In this document: positions 31,173-42,012 of the stretch, one piece after another
Position numbering within the stretch: position 1 is the first letter of the stretch
Layout: each line of letters starts with the position of its first letter
From: an uncultured Lactobacillus sp.
Lineage (GTDB): Bacteria; Bacillota; Bacilli; Lactobacillales; Lactobacillaceae
Length of the DNA stretch: 64,000 nt
Assembly (NCBI RefSeq): GCF_944327175.1
Contig: NZ_CALVGT010000002.1
Location: 24,352 to 88,351 of the forward strand
Direction of reading: 5' to 3'
The notes under the pieces: generated by a model
Seen by the model: only the letters and a program-made list of their open reading frames with translations
Databases searched by the model: none
What the model was told of the DNA's origin: nothing
Translations under genes and position numbers: made by a program

Positions 31173-32044
31173 TGCTGGATTTAAAACAAATTGGCGGGTC
31201 TGAATCCCGGCAGCTCAAGCAGGCCCAGGACCGGGGGCAGCTGTCGCATGCCTACCTGCTCTTGTCAAGCGATGAGGGGGAAGCTTTAAACACGGCCTAC
31301 TGGCTGATCTGCTACGTGAATTGCACGGGCGAAGAGAAGCCGGACGGGACCTGCCCGGCCTGCCGGCGGATTCTGGCCGGCAACCACCCGGATGTCTTTT
31401 TGATTGATACGGAAGAAAACAAGCAGTCGATCGCGATTGACCAAATTCGGCCGCTTAAGCGGGAATTAGCTAAAAGCCCTCTGGAAGGCGACCGGCGCTA
31501 TTTCGTGATTAACCATGCCCAGAAGCTGACCCTGCCGGCTGCAAACGCCTTGCTCAACCTGCTGGAAGAGCCAGCGGCACCGGTAGTTACCTTCTTGATT
31601 GCCAATAACGGCGGGCAGATTCTGCCGACGATCAAGTCCAGAACCCAGATTATCAATTTCAGCCAGCAAGCTGCTTCCAGTAAGGACAGGCTCCTTTTGG
31701 CCAACGGCATGAGCCAGGAAGAAGTTGACCAGGTGAAAAGCAGCCAGGAAGTCGACCAGGCGGTAAAATATTTTTACCAGGAGCTCCGCGAGCATGACTC
31801 TTTGGCCATCACGTCCGCCCACCAGCTGGCGGGCCTGGTTAAGAAGCAAAAGCAGGGGACTAAGGCCTGGGAAAAGTATGTCTGGATTTTGCTCAAGAAG
31901 TGGGGCGAAAAGGACCTGGAAAAGGGTGACTATCAGGAGGCGGCCGACTTTTTGGCGGACTTAATGCAGGTTGACCGGATGCGGCAGAGTAATGTCGGCT
32001 TTTTGAACAATTTGGACTATTTGGCCTTAAAGTGGCAGCAGTAA
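31172..32044 (+). CDS. holB: DNA polymerase III delta-prime subunit
   Basis: A 290-residue clamp-loader subunit. The AAA fold lacks a functional Walker A (LLLSSDEGEALNTAY). The cysteine cluster CTGEEKPDGTCPACRRI and the ALLNLLEEPAAP sensor region are typical. It works with DnaX to load the beta clamp. The start overlaps darA, and yabA follows. Confidence 0.94.
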   Translation: MLDLKQIGGSESRQLKQAQDRGQLSHAYLLLSSDEGEALNTAYWLICYVNCTGEEKPDGTCPACRRILAGNHPDVFLIDTEENKQSIAIDQIRPLKRELAKSPLEGDRRYFVINHAQKLTLPAANALLNLLEEPAAPVVTFLIANNGGQILPTIKSRTQIINFSQQAASSKDRLLLANGMSQEEVDQVKSSQEVDQAVKYFYQELREHDSLAITSAHQLAGLVKKQKQGTKAWEKYVWILLKKWGEKDLEKGDYQEAADFLADLMQVDRMRQSNVGFLNNLDYLALKWQQ

Positions 32045-32059
32045 AGGCAGGTAAGGAAA

Positions 32060-32392
32060 GTGGACCCATATACTAAATTGCAGCAGCTGCAGCAGCAGAT
32101 GGAACGCATGCTCAAGAGCATGGATTCCCTGCAGCAGGAGGTGCTGGAGAGCTTGAAGGAAAATACCGAGCTCAAGGTTGAAAACCAGCTTTTGCGCGAG
32201 AAGCTGGACAAATTGACGGTTAAAGAACACGAAGGCAAGAGCCAGAGCGGGATGGCTATGCTCAAGCAGATCTACCAGTCTGGCTACCATATTTGCAACA
32301 TGTACTACGGGACCCACCGGGATCCCAGCGCGGACTGCATGTTTTGCCTGGATATTTTGGATAATTTTGGAAAGAAGTCGGTGCACAAATAA
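32060..32392 (+). CDS. yabA: Replication initiation control protein YabA
   Basis: A 110-residue protein with an N-terminal coiled coil rich in Gln (KLQQLQQQMERMLKSMDSLQ) and a C-terminal zinc site (H/C-rich GYHICNMYYG then DCMFCLDIL). YabA links DnaA to DnaN and limits initiation. The start is GTG 32060 after GGAAAG. Its stop overlaps the rsmI start. Confidence 0.94.
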   Translation: MDPYTKLQQLQQQMERMLKSMDSLQQEVLESLKENTELKVENQLLREKLDKLTVKEHEGKSQSGMAMLKQIYQSGYHICNMYYGTHRDPSADCMFCLDILDNFGKKSVHK

Positions 32393-33255
32393 TGCAAACG
32401 CAACACAGTTACGCGGATGACCAGCAGGGCAAGCTCTATTTAGTGCCTACGCCCATCGGCAACCTGGAAGACATTACGATCCGGGCCAAGCGGATTCTGG
32501 AAGAGGCTGACTACATCGCCGCTGAAGACACCAGAACTAGCGGGATCATGCTGGACCGGCTGGGCATTCACAACAAGATGGTGGCCTTTCACAAATTCAA
32601 CTCTAAAGAAAAGGCACCGGAACTGGTTAAGTTGATGCAGGAAGGGGCGACAATTGCCGAGATCAGCGATGCCGGCATGCCGGTGATTTCTGATCCCGGC
32701 TTCATTTTGGTCCAGGAATGCATCAAGAACAATGTTCCAGTCGTTCCCCTGCCAGGTCCGTCGGCTTTTGCCACGGCCTTGATCGCTTCCGGCTTTGACG
32801 GGCAGCCTTTCACCTACTACGGCTTTTTGCCCCGCAAGGCCAGCCAGCAGCGGCCATTTTTGGAGGAAATCAATGCCTCAAGAGCTACTTCGATCTTTTA
32901 TGAGGCTCCCCACCGGCTCTTGAAGACCTTAGAGCAGATGGCGGAAGTTTTACCGGGCGACCGGCAGATCGTCTGCGCCAGAGAACTGACCAAGATTCAT
33001 GAAGAATTCGTCCGCGGCAGCCTGGAAGAAGTCATCCAGCACTTTAAAGAAGTTGCCCCCCGGGGCGAGTTCGTCGTTTTGGTGTCGCCAAACACTGAAG
33101 AAAAGACCCTGGACTGGGCTGACCTGGTCAAGCTGGTCAAAGAGCAAGTAGCCCAGGGCGTTTCTAAAAAGGATGCCATCAAGCAGGTGGCCAAGAGCCA
33201 GGGCGTTTCTAAAAACGAGCTCTATGACCGCTACCACCAGGAGGGGGCAAAATGA
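32392..33255 (+). CDS. rsmI: 16S rRNA 2'-O-ribose C1402 methyltransferase RsmI
   Basis: A 287-residue tetrapyrrole-methylase-fold enzyme. The N-terminal LYLVPTPIGNLEDIT, the AAEDTRTS region and the GPSAFATAL helix are diagnostic. It methylates C1402 in the decoding centre. It overlaps yabA by 1 bp and the next gene by 4 bp. Confidence 0.95.
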   Translation: MQTQHSYADDQQGKLYLVPTPIGNLEDITIRAKRILEEADYIAAEDTRTSGIMLDRLGIHNKMVAFHKFNSKEKAPELVKLMQEGATIAEISDAGMPVISDPGFILVQECIKNNVPVVPLPGPSAFATALIASGFDGQPFTYYGFLPRKASQQRPFLEEINASRATSIFYEAPHRLLKTLEQMAEVLPGDRQIVCARELTKIHEEFVRGSLEEVIQHFKEVAPRGEFVVLVSPNTEEKTLDWADLVKLVKEQVAQGVSKKDAIKQVAKSQGVSKNELYDRYHQEGAK

Positions 33256-34001
33256 GATACTACAAGGATTACCAGCTGGAATACGCTGACTGCGGGGAAA
33301 GCGGGCAGCTGAAATTGCCCAGAATGATTGACCTGATGATGGAAACGTCGGAAGGGCAGCTGGCGCCAACTTTGGGCGGGGCCAGCGCCATGAAAGAGCG
33401 GGGCAGGGGCTGGGTAGTCACTCAGTACGAGTTTGAATTTACCAGCCTTCCCCGGGCCGGGAAAAAGGTCAGGGTCTGGACTGACGCGGTTGGCTACAAC
33501 CGCTTTTTGTCCTACCGGGACTTCGGCATTGAGGACGAAGAGGGCAAAGACCTGGTTATCGCTCACAGCCAGTGGATTATTTTTGACTTAAAGACCAGAA
33601 AGCTTTTGCCAAGCGATGATAAAATCGCTGAAGAATTGGGAGCGCCCCTTTTGGCTAAAATGCCCCGCTTCAAGAAATTGCGGCCAAAAGAGGAATATTC
33701 AGACGAAAAGCTCTACCGGGCCTACTATTATGATCTGGACTCCAACCACCACGTCAACAACGCCCATTACCTGGACTGGATCGTCGACAGTCTTCCCCGG
33801 GAATTCGTCAACAGCCATGAGCCGAAAGACCTGGCCATCAAGTTTGAGAAGGAAATTAAATACGGCAATGAAGTTGCCTGCCAGGTTATGCAGGAAATGG
33901 AAGACAGCGCTGTCAAGACCTGCCACGCCATTACCCGGCAAGGTGAACTTATGGCACTTTGTGAGGTAAACTGGCAAAAAATGTGCTTTAATAGAGACTG
34001 A
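33252..34001 (+). CDS. Acyl-ACP thioesterase
   Basis: A 249-residue double hot-dog thioesterase of the FatA/bacterial acyl-ACP type. The first hot-dog holds LPRMIDLMMETSEGQLA and WVVTQYEFEF. The second holds DLDSNHHVNNAHYLDW (about 158-173) with the catalytic Asn-His region. It releases fatty acids from ACP and may adjust membrane lipids. ATG 33252 overlaps the end of rsmI. Confidence 0.93.
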   Translation: MRYYKDYQLEYADCGESGQLKLPRMIDLMMETSEGQLAPTLGGASAMKERGRGWVVTQYEFEFTSLPRAGKKVRVWTDAVGYNRFLSYRDFGIEDEEGKDLVIAHSQWIIFDLKTRKLLPSDDKIAEELGAPLLAKMPRFKKLRPKEEYSDEKLYRAYYYDLDSNHHVNNAHYLDWIVDSLPREFVNSHEPKDLAIKFEKEIKYGNEVACQVMQEMEDSAVKTCHAITRQGELMALCEVNWQKMCFNRD

Positions 34002-34043
34002 TTCAGTTGCTTTTGTTAAGCCATTTTTTAGGAGGACGGTCTT

Positions 34044-34574
34044 ATGAAAAGTGAATCAAAAGTCAGCAGCAAGCTGGAGTTGCGGGAGCTGGTCTTACTG
34101 GCCATGGTTATCGCCATCAAGGTGGTTTTGGGACAGTTTAAGGTCGGGGATGCCACCTTGCAGGTGGGCCTGGGCTTTATCGGCAGCGTCATGCTGGGCT
34201 ACTTGTTCGGGCCTTGGTGGGGCTTTGCCGGCGGCGCCTTGAGTGACCTGGTTTCATCTGCTGTTTTTGGCAACCTGGGCGGCTTCTTTATCGGTTATAC
34301 CTTGACCGCGGCCTTGGGACCGATGATCTACGGCTTCTTCTTGTACAAGAAGCCGATCCAGATTTGGCGGGTCATCGCGTCCGTAATCTGCGTCACGGTA
34401 ATCTGCAATATCGGCTTGAACACCCTTTGGGTCAGCATGATGCACGGGACTAGCTTTATGGTCGCCCTGTCCAGCCGGATCCTCAAGGAAATGATCACTC
34501 CATGGATTCAGATGGTCGTGGTTTGGTTTGTCTTGGAAGGCCTGTCCCGGGTCAAGCTGAGTAGAAAATTTTAG
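34044..34574 (+). CDS. folT: ECF transporter S component, folate type
   Basis: A 176-residue integral membrane protein with about six helices. The pattern of a short Arg/Glu-containing N-terminus, FIGSVMLGYLFGPWWGFAGG and GFFIGYTLTAALGPMIYG fits FolT-type S components that bind folate outside the cell and use the shared EcfAAT module. The energising genes are elsewhere. GGAGGA precedes the ATG. Substrate assignment rests on overall similarity, not on a bound-ligand motif. Confidence 0.75.
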   Translation: MKSESKVSSKLELRELVLLAMVIAIKVVLGQFKVGDATLQVGLGFIGSVMLGYLFGPWWGFAGGALSDLVSSAVFGNLGGFFIGYTLTAALGPMIYGFFLYKKPIQIWRVIASVICVTVICNIGLNTLWVSMMHGTSFMVALSSRILKEMITPWIQMVVVWFVLEGLSRVKLSRKF

Positions 34575-34591
34575 GAAATAAAAGTTAGAGC

Positions 34592-35314
34592 ATGAAGATT
34601 TTAAGCATTTCGACGGCAACGAGCGATTTGAGCGTTGCCTTGAATGAAGATGACCAAGTGGTCAGCGAAAAGATCGAGGAAAACCAGCGCAACCACAGCG
34701 TTGACCTTGATCCAGACATTGCCAGCCTGCTAGAAGAAAACGGCCTGGCTTTAAAAGATATTGACCGCTTCGCGGTAGCGATCGGGCCTGGTTCATATAC
34801 CGGCCTCAGAGTCGGCTTAACTACGGCTAAGATGTTTGCCAGTATTTTGAATAAAGAGCTGGTTGGGGTCTCAACCTTGCAGGCCCTGGCCCAGAACTTT
34901 GCCGGTGAAGACGCCTTGGTTGTAGCGGCATTAGATGCCAGAAACAAGAACTTTTTTGCCGGTGCTTACCGGGGCAAGGAAGCTGTGATCGAAGACGGCC
35001 ACTACCACTTAAGTGAGCTCTTAGGGCAAGTAGCGGCCCTGCCTGACCAAAAGGTGATTTTTGTCGGCAGCGACTTCAGCAAGTATCAGGAAGAAATCAC
35101 GGCTGGTCTGGCTGACAAGGACTTGCGCCCGGCTGAAGGGGAAGAGAACCTTCTGCACGCCAGCGCCATTGGCCGCTTGGCGGCAAGCGCTCCGGTCCTT
35201 GATCCGGACCAGGCCGTGCCGAACTACCTGCGCCGGACGCAGGCTGAGTACGACTGGGCAAAGAAGACCGGCCAGGAATTTGAAGCAGACAGTGCATACG
35301 TAGAAGAAGTTTAG
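34592..35314 (+). CDS. tsaB: t6A synthesis protein TsaB
   Basis: A 240-residue ASKHA-fold partner of TsaD. The N-terminus ILSISTATSDLSVAL and the conserved AIGPGSYTGLRVGLTTAK are present. It helps form threonylcarbamoyl-adenosine 37 of ANN-decoding tRNAs. rimI follows 4 bp later and then tsaD, an operon seen in most Firmicutes. Confidence 0.95.
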   Translation: MKILSISTATSDLSVALNEDDQVVSEKIEENQRNHSVDLDPDIASLLEENGLALKDIDRFAVAIGPGSYTGLRVGLTTAKMFASILNKELVGVSTLQALAQNFAGEDALVVAALDARNKNFFAGAYRGKEAVIEDGHYHLSELLGQVAALPDQKVIFVGSDFSKYQEEITAGLADKDLRPAEGEENLLHASAIGRLAASAPVLDPDQAVPNYLRRTQAEYDWAKKTGQEFEADSAYVEEV

Positions 35315-35318
35315 GCTT

Positions 35319-35849
35319 ATGGGACTATTCTTTAAAGCTGACCTGGTGCGGTTTGCCCCCCGGGCAATCAGCATCAGCGGCCATGAATACTGCTTAAAGA
35401 AGGCGGAAGCAGGCGAACTTGCCCGCCTCCTTTTGCTGGAAAAAGAAGTTTATGCCGGCTGCCTGCCTTGGGATGAGGAAGTTTTTGCCGAAGAGCTTCG
35501 CCGCCGGGATTCTCTCTACCTGCTTTTGCTTGAGAGAGATTTTTTGGCTGGAGCCATCGGCTGCCGCTTCAGTCTCTCTAAGGCCCACATCACCTTTTTG
35601 GCAGTGGTGCCTAAAGAGCAAGGACAGGGGATCGGGAGTTACCTGGTCCAGACGGTTTTAGACCTGGCCAAGTCCGCTGACCTCAAGGCCGTGACTTTGG
35701 AAGTGCGGGTTGAAAACGGGAAGGCCCAAGAACTTTACCGCCGGCTTGGCTTTGAAGACAATTTTGTCCGCAAAAACTACTACAACAATGATGACTGTCC
35801 GGACAGTGACGGTTTGAACATGATCTGCCATCTAAGAAAGAAGAACTGA
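35319..35849 (+). CDS. rimI: GNAT N-acetyltransferase, RimI-like
   Basis: A 176-residue GNAT enzyme. The acetyl-CoA loop [15 protein letters not shown] (about 95-109) and the [16 protein letters not shown] region are present. RimI acetylates the N-terminus of S18. It lies between tsaB and tsaD. The N-terminal 20 residues are longer than usual, so the true start may be internal. Confidence 0.9.
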   Translation: MGLFFKADLVRFAPRAISISGHEYCLKKAEAGELARLLLLEKEVYAGCLPWDEEVFAEELRRRDSLYLLLLERDFLAGAIGCRFSLSKAHITFLAVVPKEQGQGIGSYLVQTVLDLAKSADLKAVTLEVRVENGKAQELYRRLGFEDNFVRKNYYNNDDCPDSDGLNMICHLRKKN

Positions 35850-35851
35850 CT

Positions 35852-36892
35852 GTGAAGGAAAAGAAAGACATTCGCATTTTAGCTTTTGAAAGTTCCTGTG
35901 ACGAGACTTCGACTGCCGTGGTCAAGAACGGGTCAGAGATCGAAAGCCTGATTGTGGCTACTCAAATCAAGAGCCATGCCCGCTTCGGCGGGGTTGTGCC
36001 GGAAGTGGCCAGCCGTCACCATATCGAAGTGATTACCCAGATTACCCGGGAAGCCTTGGAAGAAGCCAAGGTCAGCTGGGAAGATTTGGATGCTATCGCC
36101 GTGACCCACGGGCCTGGCCTGGTTGGGGCTCTTTTGATCGGGATCAACTCGGCCAAGGCGGCTTCCATGGCTACTGGCCTGCCTTTGATTGGGGTTGACC
36201 ACATCATGGGCCACATTTCAGCTGCCCAGCTGGTTGAACCGATTGAATACCCGGCCCTGGCCCTGCAGGTTTCCGGCGGCCACACCGAAATTGTTTTACT
36301 GAAAGACCCGACTCACTTTGAAATCGTGGGCGATACCCGCGATGACGCGGCCGGGGAAGCTTATGACAAGATTGGCCGGGTCCTGGGCGTCAGCTACCCG
36401 GCCGGCAAGACGATCGACCAGTGGGCCCACCAGGGCAAGGACACTTTCGGCTTCCCTAGAGCCATGATTGATGAAGACAATTATGACTTCTCCTTCTCAG
36501 GCCTGAAGAGTGCCTTTATCAATACTTGCCACCATGCTGACCAATTGGGGCAGGAATTAGACAAGTATGACCTGGCGGCCAGCTTCCAGGCGGCCGTGGT
36601 GGACGTTTTGGCTGAAAAGACCATGCGGGCCATCCGGCAGTACCAGCCCAAGACCTTCATCATAGGGGGCGGGGTTGCTGCCAACCTGGGCTTAAGAGAA
36701 CGGATGAACAAGGAAATCGCCGCTTTGGAAAAGGCGCCGAAAGTTGTCCTGCCGCCGCTTAAGCTCTGCGGGGACAACGCGGCTATGATCGGGGCTGCCG
36801 CTTACAACCAGTACCTGGCCGGCAACTTTGCTGACCTGACCTTGGACGCGGACCCGTCAATGGAACTGCCTTACGCCGAGGATTACAAGTAA
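35852..36892 (+). CDS. tsaD: tRNA threonylcarbamoyltransferase TsaD
   Basis: A 346-residue Kae1/TsaD protein. The N-terminal [12 protein letters not shown], the metal motif HIMGHIS (about 112-118) and the [22 protein letters not shown] and [15 protein letters not shown] signatures are all present. It transfers the threonylcarbamoyl group to A37. The start is GTG 35852 after AAGAAAG, 2 bp after rimI. A strong terminator follows. Confidence 0.97.
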   Translation: MKEKKDIRILAFESSCDETSTAVVKNGSEIESLIVATQIKSHARFGGVVPEVASRHHIEVITQITREALEEAKVSWEDLDAIAVTHGPGLVGALLIGINSAKAASMATGLPLIGVDHIMGHISAAQLVEPIEYPALALQVSGGHTEIVLLKDPTHFEIVGDTRDDAAGEAYDKIGRVLGVSYPAGKTIDQWAHQGKDTFGFPRAMIDEDNYDFSFSGLKSAFINTCHHADQLGQELDKYDLAASFQAAVVDVLAEKTMRAIRQYQPKTFIIGGGVAANLGLRERMNKEIAALEKAPKVVLPPLKLCGDNAAMIGAAAYNQYLAGNFADLTLDADPSMELPYAEDYK

Positions 36893-36912
36893 AAAGCAAG
36901 ACGAAAATATAC

Positions 36913-36945
36913 AAAAAAGCAAGTCCAGTGCCGGACTTGCTTTTC
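36913..36945. terminator. Bidirectional terminator
   Basis: A stem AAGCAAGTCC with GGACTTGCTT, flanked by A and T runs, between the convergent tsaD and ABC-F genes. Confidence 0.92.
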
Positions 36946-36957
36946 CTTTGTCTAAAA

Positions 36958-38874
36958 TTAAAATTCTTCCAAAGCCAGAGAGGCATCTTCCCAGGCCTGG
37001 GTGACTTGGCTGATCTTTTCCTGGACAGCGGTCAAGTCTTCCTGCAGAGGCCCCAGCTTGCTGAAGTCGGCAGCGATTGCCGGGTCAGCCATGGCTTCCT
37101 GGATCTCTTGCTCTTTTGCTTCCAGCTCTTCCAGGTCTTTTTCCGCCTGGGCCACTTGCCGTTCCAGTTTCCGCTTTTCAGAGTCGCGCTTTTTCTGCTC
37201 CTGGTAGGAGAGCTTGTTTTCGCTGACCGCCTTGACTGCTGGCGTTTCTTCAGCAGCTGCTTCTTGAGCGGCAGCTGCTTCCTTGGCATTTTCATTCAAG
37301 TAGTAAGTGTAGTTGCCTTCGTAGATCTTGGCCTGGCCGTCCTTGGCAAAAACGATCTTGTTGGCCAGTCCGTTGATGAAATAGCGGTCGTGGGAAACGA
37401 AGAGGAGGGTGCCGTCGTAATCGTCCAAAGCTTTTTCCAAAACTTCCTTGGCGTCCAGATCCAAGTGGTTGGTTGGTTCGTCCATCAAAAGGAAGTTGTT
37501 GTGCTCCATGGACAAAACAGTCAAAGTTAAGCGGGCCCTTTGCCCCCCGGACAGCTGGCTGACTTGCTTGTCGATGTCTTTGGCCGTGAACAAAAAGCTG
37601 GCCAAGATGGACCGGATGTCTTTTTCGTTCATGTCCTTGTGCCGGTCCCAGATGGTATCGATCACGGTCTTAGAATAGTCTAACCCTTGCAGTTCCTGGT
37701 CATAGTAGCCGATGTCCAGGCTGGCCCCGTATTTAATGGACCCGCTCTTAACCGGCAGCTGCTTCATGACCGTCTTTAAAAGGGTGGACTTGCCGATCCC
37801 GTTTTGGCCAATGATGGCCACCCGGTCGCCCTTGTTGATCTGGAAGGAGATGTCTTTAAGCATGGTCTTGTCCGGATAGCCAACCGCCAGGTCCTTCAAG
37901 ATCAAGACTTCCTTGCCCGATGGCCGGGCGCTGTCAAACTTGATCCGGACTTTTGACTTGTGCTTTGGCGGGTCGACCAGTTCCATCTTCTCCAGGGCCT
38001 TGCGCCGGCTTTGGGCCTGCTTGGTGGTGGAGGCGCGGACGATGTTCTTTTGGATGAACTCTTCTTCGCGCTTGATTTCCTCTTGCTGCTTTTCATAAGC
38101 GGCTTCCTGCTGCTGGTCGCGCAGTTCTCTTTGCACCAGGTACTGGCTGTAGTTGCCCTTAAAGACAGTCAGTTCCCCATGTTGGAGTTCAAAAATCTGC
38201 GTGGCCAGGTGGTCTAAGAAGTACTGGTCGTGAGAAACCGTCAAGATAGCGCCTGGGTAGTTCTTAAGGAAGGCTTCCAGCCAGTCCAAAGTATCCAGGT
38301 CCAGGTAGTTGGTCGGTTCGTCCAAAAGCAGGAGCGGGGGCTTCTTTAAAAGCAGCTTGACGAAGCTGAGCCGGGTCTTTTCCCCGCCAGACAGGCTAGC
38401 AATCTGCTTGTTCCAGGTCGCTTCCGGGAAGTTGAAGCCGTTGAGCATGCTCTTGATTTCGGCCTGGTAGGTATAGCCGCCGGCCTGTTCAAAATTGTAC
38501 TGGGCCTGGTCCAGACGGCGGAGAAGCTCTTCATCTTCCGGATGGTCGGCGATGGCGTACTGCAGCTTCTCCAGCTGCTGACCCTGGTCGATCAAGGGCT
38601 GGAAGACCGTCAGCATCTCTTCCCAGATCGACTTCTCTTCGTCAAAGTCGTGCTCCTGGGCGATGTAACCAAGCTCGATTCCCTTGTTGACGGTAAATTC
38701 GCCCTGGCTGGCTTCCTGGCGGCCGGTCATGATCTTTAAAAGGGTCGTTTTCCCAGCCCCGTTTGGCCCGACCAGGCCGATCCGGGCATTGTTTTCAATT
38801 GAAAAGTTTACCTTGCTGAATATAGGAGCAGCTCCAAAGCGTTGCTCCAAATTGTGTCCTTGTGCTATTATCAT
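36958..38874 (-). CDS. ABC-F ATPase (YdiF/Uup type)
   Basis: A 638-residue cytosolic ABC-F protein with two ABC domains. Walker A motifs are GPNGAGKTT (from 36) and GQNGIGKST. Signatures are SLSGGEKTR and LSGGQRAR. A linker follows domain 1. The C-terminal tail (KLERQVAQAEKDLEELEAK) is a coiled coil. Such proteins act on the ribosome. The start is ATG 38872-38874. No resistance leader is seen. It is divergent from rex. Confidence 0.94.
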   Translation of the reverse strand: MIIAQGHNLEQRFGAAPIFSKVNFSIENNARIGLVGPNGAGKTTLLKIMTGRQEASQGEFTVNKGIELGYIAQEHDFDEEKSIWEEMLTVFQPLIDQGQQLEKLQYAIADHPEDEELLRRLDQAQYNFEQAGGYTYQAEIKSMLNGFNFPEATWNKQIASLSGGEKTRLSFVKLLLKKPPLLLLDEPTNYLDLDTLDWLEAFLKNYPGAILTVSHDQYFLDHLATQIFELQHGELTVFKGNYSQYLVQRELRDQQQEAAYEKQQEEIKREEEFIQKNIVRASTTKQAQSRRKALEKMELVDPPKHKSKVRIKFDSARPSGKEVLILKDLAVGYPDKTMLKDISFQINKGDRVAIIGQNGIGKSTLLKTVMKQLPVKSGSIKYGASLDIGYYDQELQGLDYSKTVIDTIWDRHKDMNEKDIRSILASFLFTAKDIDKQVSQLSGGQRARLTLTVLSMEHNNFLLMDEPTNHLDLDAKEVLEKALDDYDGTLLFVSHDRYFINGLANKIVFAKDGQAKIYEGNYTYYLNENAKEAAAAQEAAAEETPAVKAVSENKLSYQEQKKRDSEKRKLERQVAQAEKDLEELEAKEQEIQEAMADPAIAADFSKLGPLQEDLTAVQEKISQVTQAWEDASLALEEF

Positions 38875-39047
38875 ATTTTTTCACCTTGAAACATTGTACC
38901 ATGCAAAGGTCGGACTGACGGCCCTGGCAATGATTTTCAGCAGATTTTTCCTCTCTTTTTCAGCTTTAAAAAGGGGCAAGCTCCTTTAATCAATTTGTGA
39001 AAAAATCAATAAAAAGGATTTCATGGCAAATATTGTGAAAATACTAC

Positions 39048-39077
39048 TTGCCAAAGACTGGTAAAAATGGGTATCAT
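39048..39077 (+). promoter_or_regulatory. Promoter of rex with nearby Rex-like half-sites
   Basis: TTGCCA (39048-39053), 18 bp, TATCAT (39072-39077). TTGTGAA half-sites lie at 38995-39001 and 39033-39039, and TTCACAA lies at 39104-39110, just before the start codon. Rex consensus sites join such halves, so autoregulation is possible but the halves are far apart. Confidence 0.5.
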
Positions 39078-39133
39078 AGTAGGTGATTGATTAGGGATTC
39101 ACATTCACAAAATAAAAACTGGAGGCATCTTTT

Positions 39134-39820
39134 ATGAACAACAAATTTAGAATTCCCAAGGCTACTGCCAAAAGATTGCCGCTATATTACCGCTACTTGC
39201 TTCTTTTGAATGATGAAGGCAAAGACAAGGTTTCTTCAACTGAACTGGCGGAAGCCGTCCAAGTCGACAGTGCTTCAATCCGCCGGGACTTTTCCTACTT
39301 CGGCGCCCTGGGCAAGCGGGGCTACGGCTACGATGTCAAGAACCTGCTCAGCTTCTTTAAGAAGATTCTCAACCAGGACACTTTGACCAACGTCGCCCTG
39401 GTCGGGGTCGGCAACCTGGGTCACGCTCTCTTGAACTACAACTTCAAGCGCAGCAACAATATCAGAATTTCCTGCGCCTTCGACATCAACCCGGAAATCA
39501 CCGGCAAGATCACCCAAGGGGTGCCGGTCTACTCAATGGATGAAATGAAGCAGCAGATCGCTGACCAACAGATCCGGATCGCCATCTTGACCGTTCCCCA
39601 GGCTACGGCCCAGAAGACGGCTGACGAAATGATTGAAGCCGGGATTAAGGGGATCATGAACTTTACCCCAATCCGCCTGTCCGCCCCAAACGGGGTCCGG
39701 ATCCAAAACGTCGACCTGGCTACCGAGCTGCAGACCTTGATCTACTTCCTTGACTCTGACGAAATGATCAAGAAGCAGCTGGAAGAGCGGAAAAAGGTCA
39801 TGAACAACACGAGTAAATAA
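39134..39820 (+). CDS. rex: Redox-sensing repressor Rex
   Basis: A 228-residue NADH-responsive repressor. The winged helix (about 1-80) contains [20 protein letters not shown], the Rossmann fold carries GVGNLG (91-96), and a C-terminal swapped helix ends the protein. It controls fermentation genes according to the NADH/NAD ratio. GGAGG precedes the ATG. It is divergent from the ABC-F gene. Confidence 0.95.
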   Translation: MNNKFRIPKATAKRLPLYYRYLLLLNDEGKDKVSSTELAEAVQVDSASIRRDFSYFGALGKRGYGYDVKNLLSFFKKILNQDTLTNVALVGVGNLGHALLNYNFKRSNNIRISCAFDINPEITGKITQGVPVYSMDEMKQQIADQQIRIAILTVPQATAQKTADEMIEAGIKGIMNFTPIRLSAPNGVRIQNVDLATELQTLIYFLDSDEMIKKQLEERKKVMNNTSK

Positions 39821-39827
39821 GAAAAAC

Positions 39828-39869
39828 AGCACTTTTTAGCACTCTAGACTAAAAAGTGCTATTTTTCTC
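39828..39869 (+). terminator. Terminator of rex
   Basis: A 12 bp perfect stem (AGCACTTTTTAG with CTAAAAAGTGCT), followed by a T run. Confidence 0.9.
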
Positions 39870-39898
39870 TTGCCTTTTTGGAAAAAAGGGATTATTAT
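39870..39898 (+). promoter_or_regulatory. Promoter of groESL
   Basis: TTGCCT (39870-39875), 17 bp, TATTAT (39893-39898). The CIRCE element begins 12 bp downstream, at about the transcription start. Confidence 0.7.
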
Positions 39899-39910
39899 CA
39901 TAGTTGTAAG

Positions 39911-39937
39911 TTAGCACTTGATCAAGATGAGTGCTAA
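39911..39937 (+). promoter_or_regulatory. CIRCE operator of HrcA
   Basis: TTAGCACTT-N9-GAGTGCTAA, one mismatch from the 9-9-9 CIRCE consensus. HrcA bound here would repress groESL until heat stress. The site lies just downstream of the promoter. Confidence 0.95.
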
Positions 39938-39975
39938 AGAATTTCTAAAGACAATTAATTTCAGGAGGGAATAAC

Positions 39976-40260
39976 GTGTTACAACCAATTGGAGATCGCG
40001 TGATCGTTGAAGTTAAAGAAGCTGAAGAACAAACCGTTGGTGGCATCGTACTTGCTTCCAACGCTAAGGAAAAGCCAACTCAAGGCAAGGTTGTTGCCGT
40101 AGGCGGCGGCCTTTACGCGGAAGATGGCAGCAAGCTTCCTATGACCGTCCAAGAGGGCGATGAAGTTTTATACGATAAGTATTCTGGCACCAAGGTCAAG
40201 TACGAAGGTAAGGAATACTTAGTCCTTCATGAAAAAGACATTTTGGCAATCGTTAAGTAA
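39976..40260 (+). CDS. groES: Co-chaperonin GroES
   Basis: A 94-residue co-chaperonin. The conserved [20 protein letters not shown] with its mobile loop is present. The start is GTG 39976 (then LQPIGDRV) after AGGAGG. It caps GroEL; groEL follows 22 bp later. Confidence 0.97.
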   Translation: MLQPIGDRVIVEVKEAEEQTVGGIVLASNAKEKPTQGKVVAVGGGLYAEDGSKLPMTVQEGDEVLYDKYSGTKVKYEGKEYLVLHEKDILAIVK

Positions 40261-40279
40261 TTTAAGGAGTGCAAATTAA

Positions 40280-41896
<1,617 letters not shown>

Positions 41897-41934
41897 AATA
41901 CTAAAATTTAACACACACAAGAATTACTGTAAGA

Positions 41935-41964
41935 AGGGTCCAGCTCAAAGCTGGGCTCTTTTTG
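41935..41964 (+). terminator. Terminator of groESL
   Basis: A stem AGGGTCCAGCT with AGCTGGGCTCT, short loop and five T residues. Confidence 0.88.
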
Positions 41965-42012
41965 CGTGCAATGCTGTATAATTGAAAGCATACGATAAGC
42001 GAGGGAGTTATT

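Noticed and set aside
34002-34043. Tetrahydrofolate riboswitch before folT
   Set aside because: Only 42 bp separate the genes, too short for the known aptamer.
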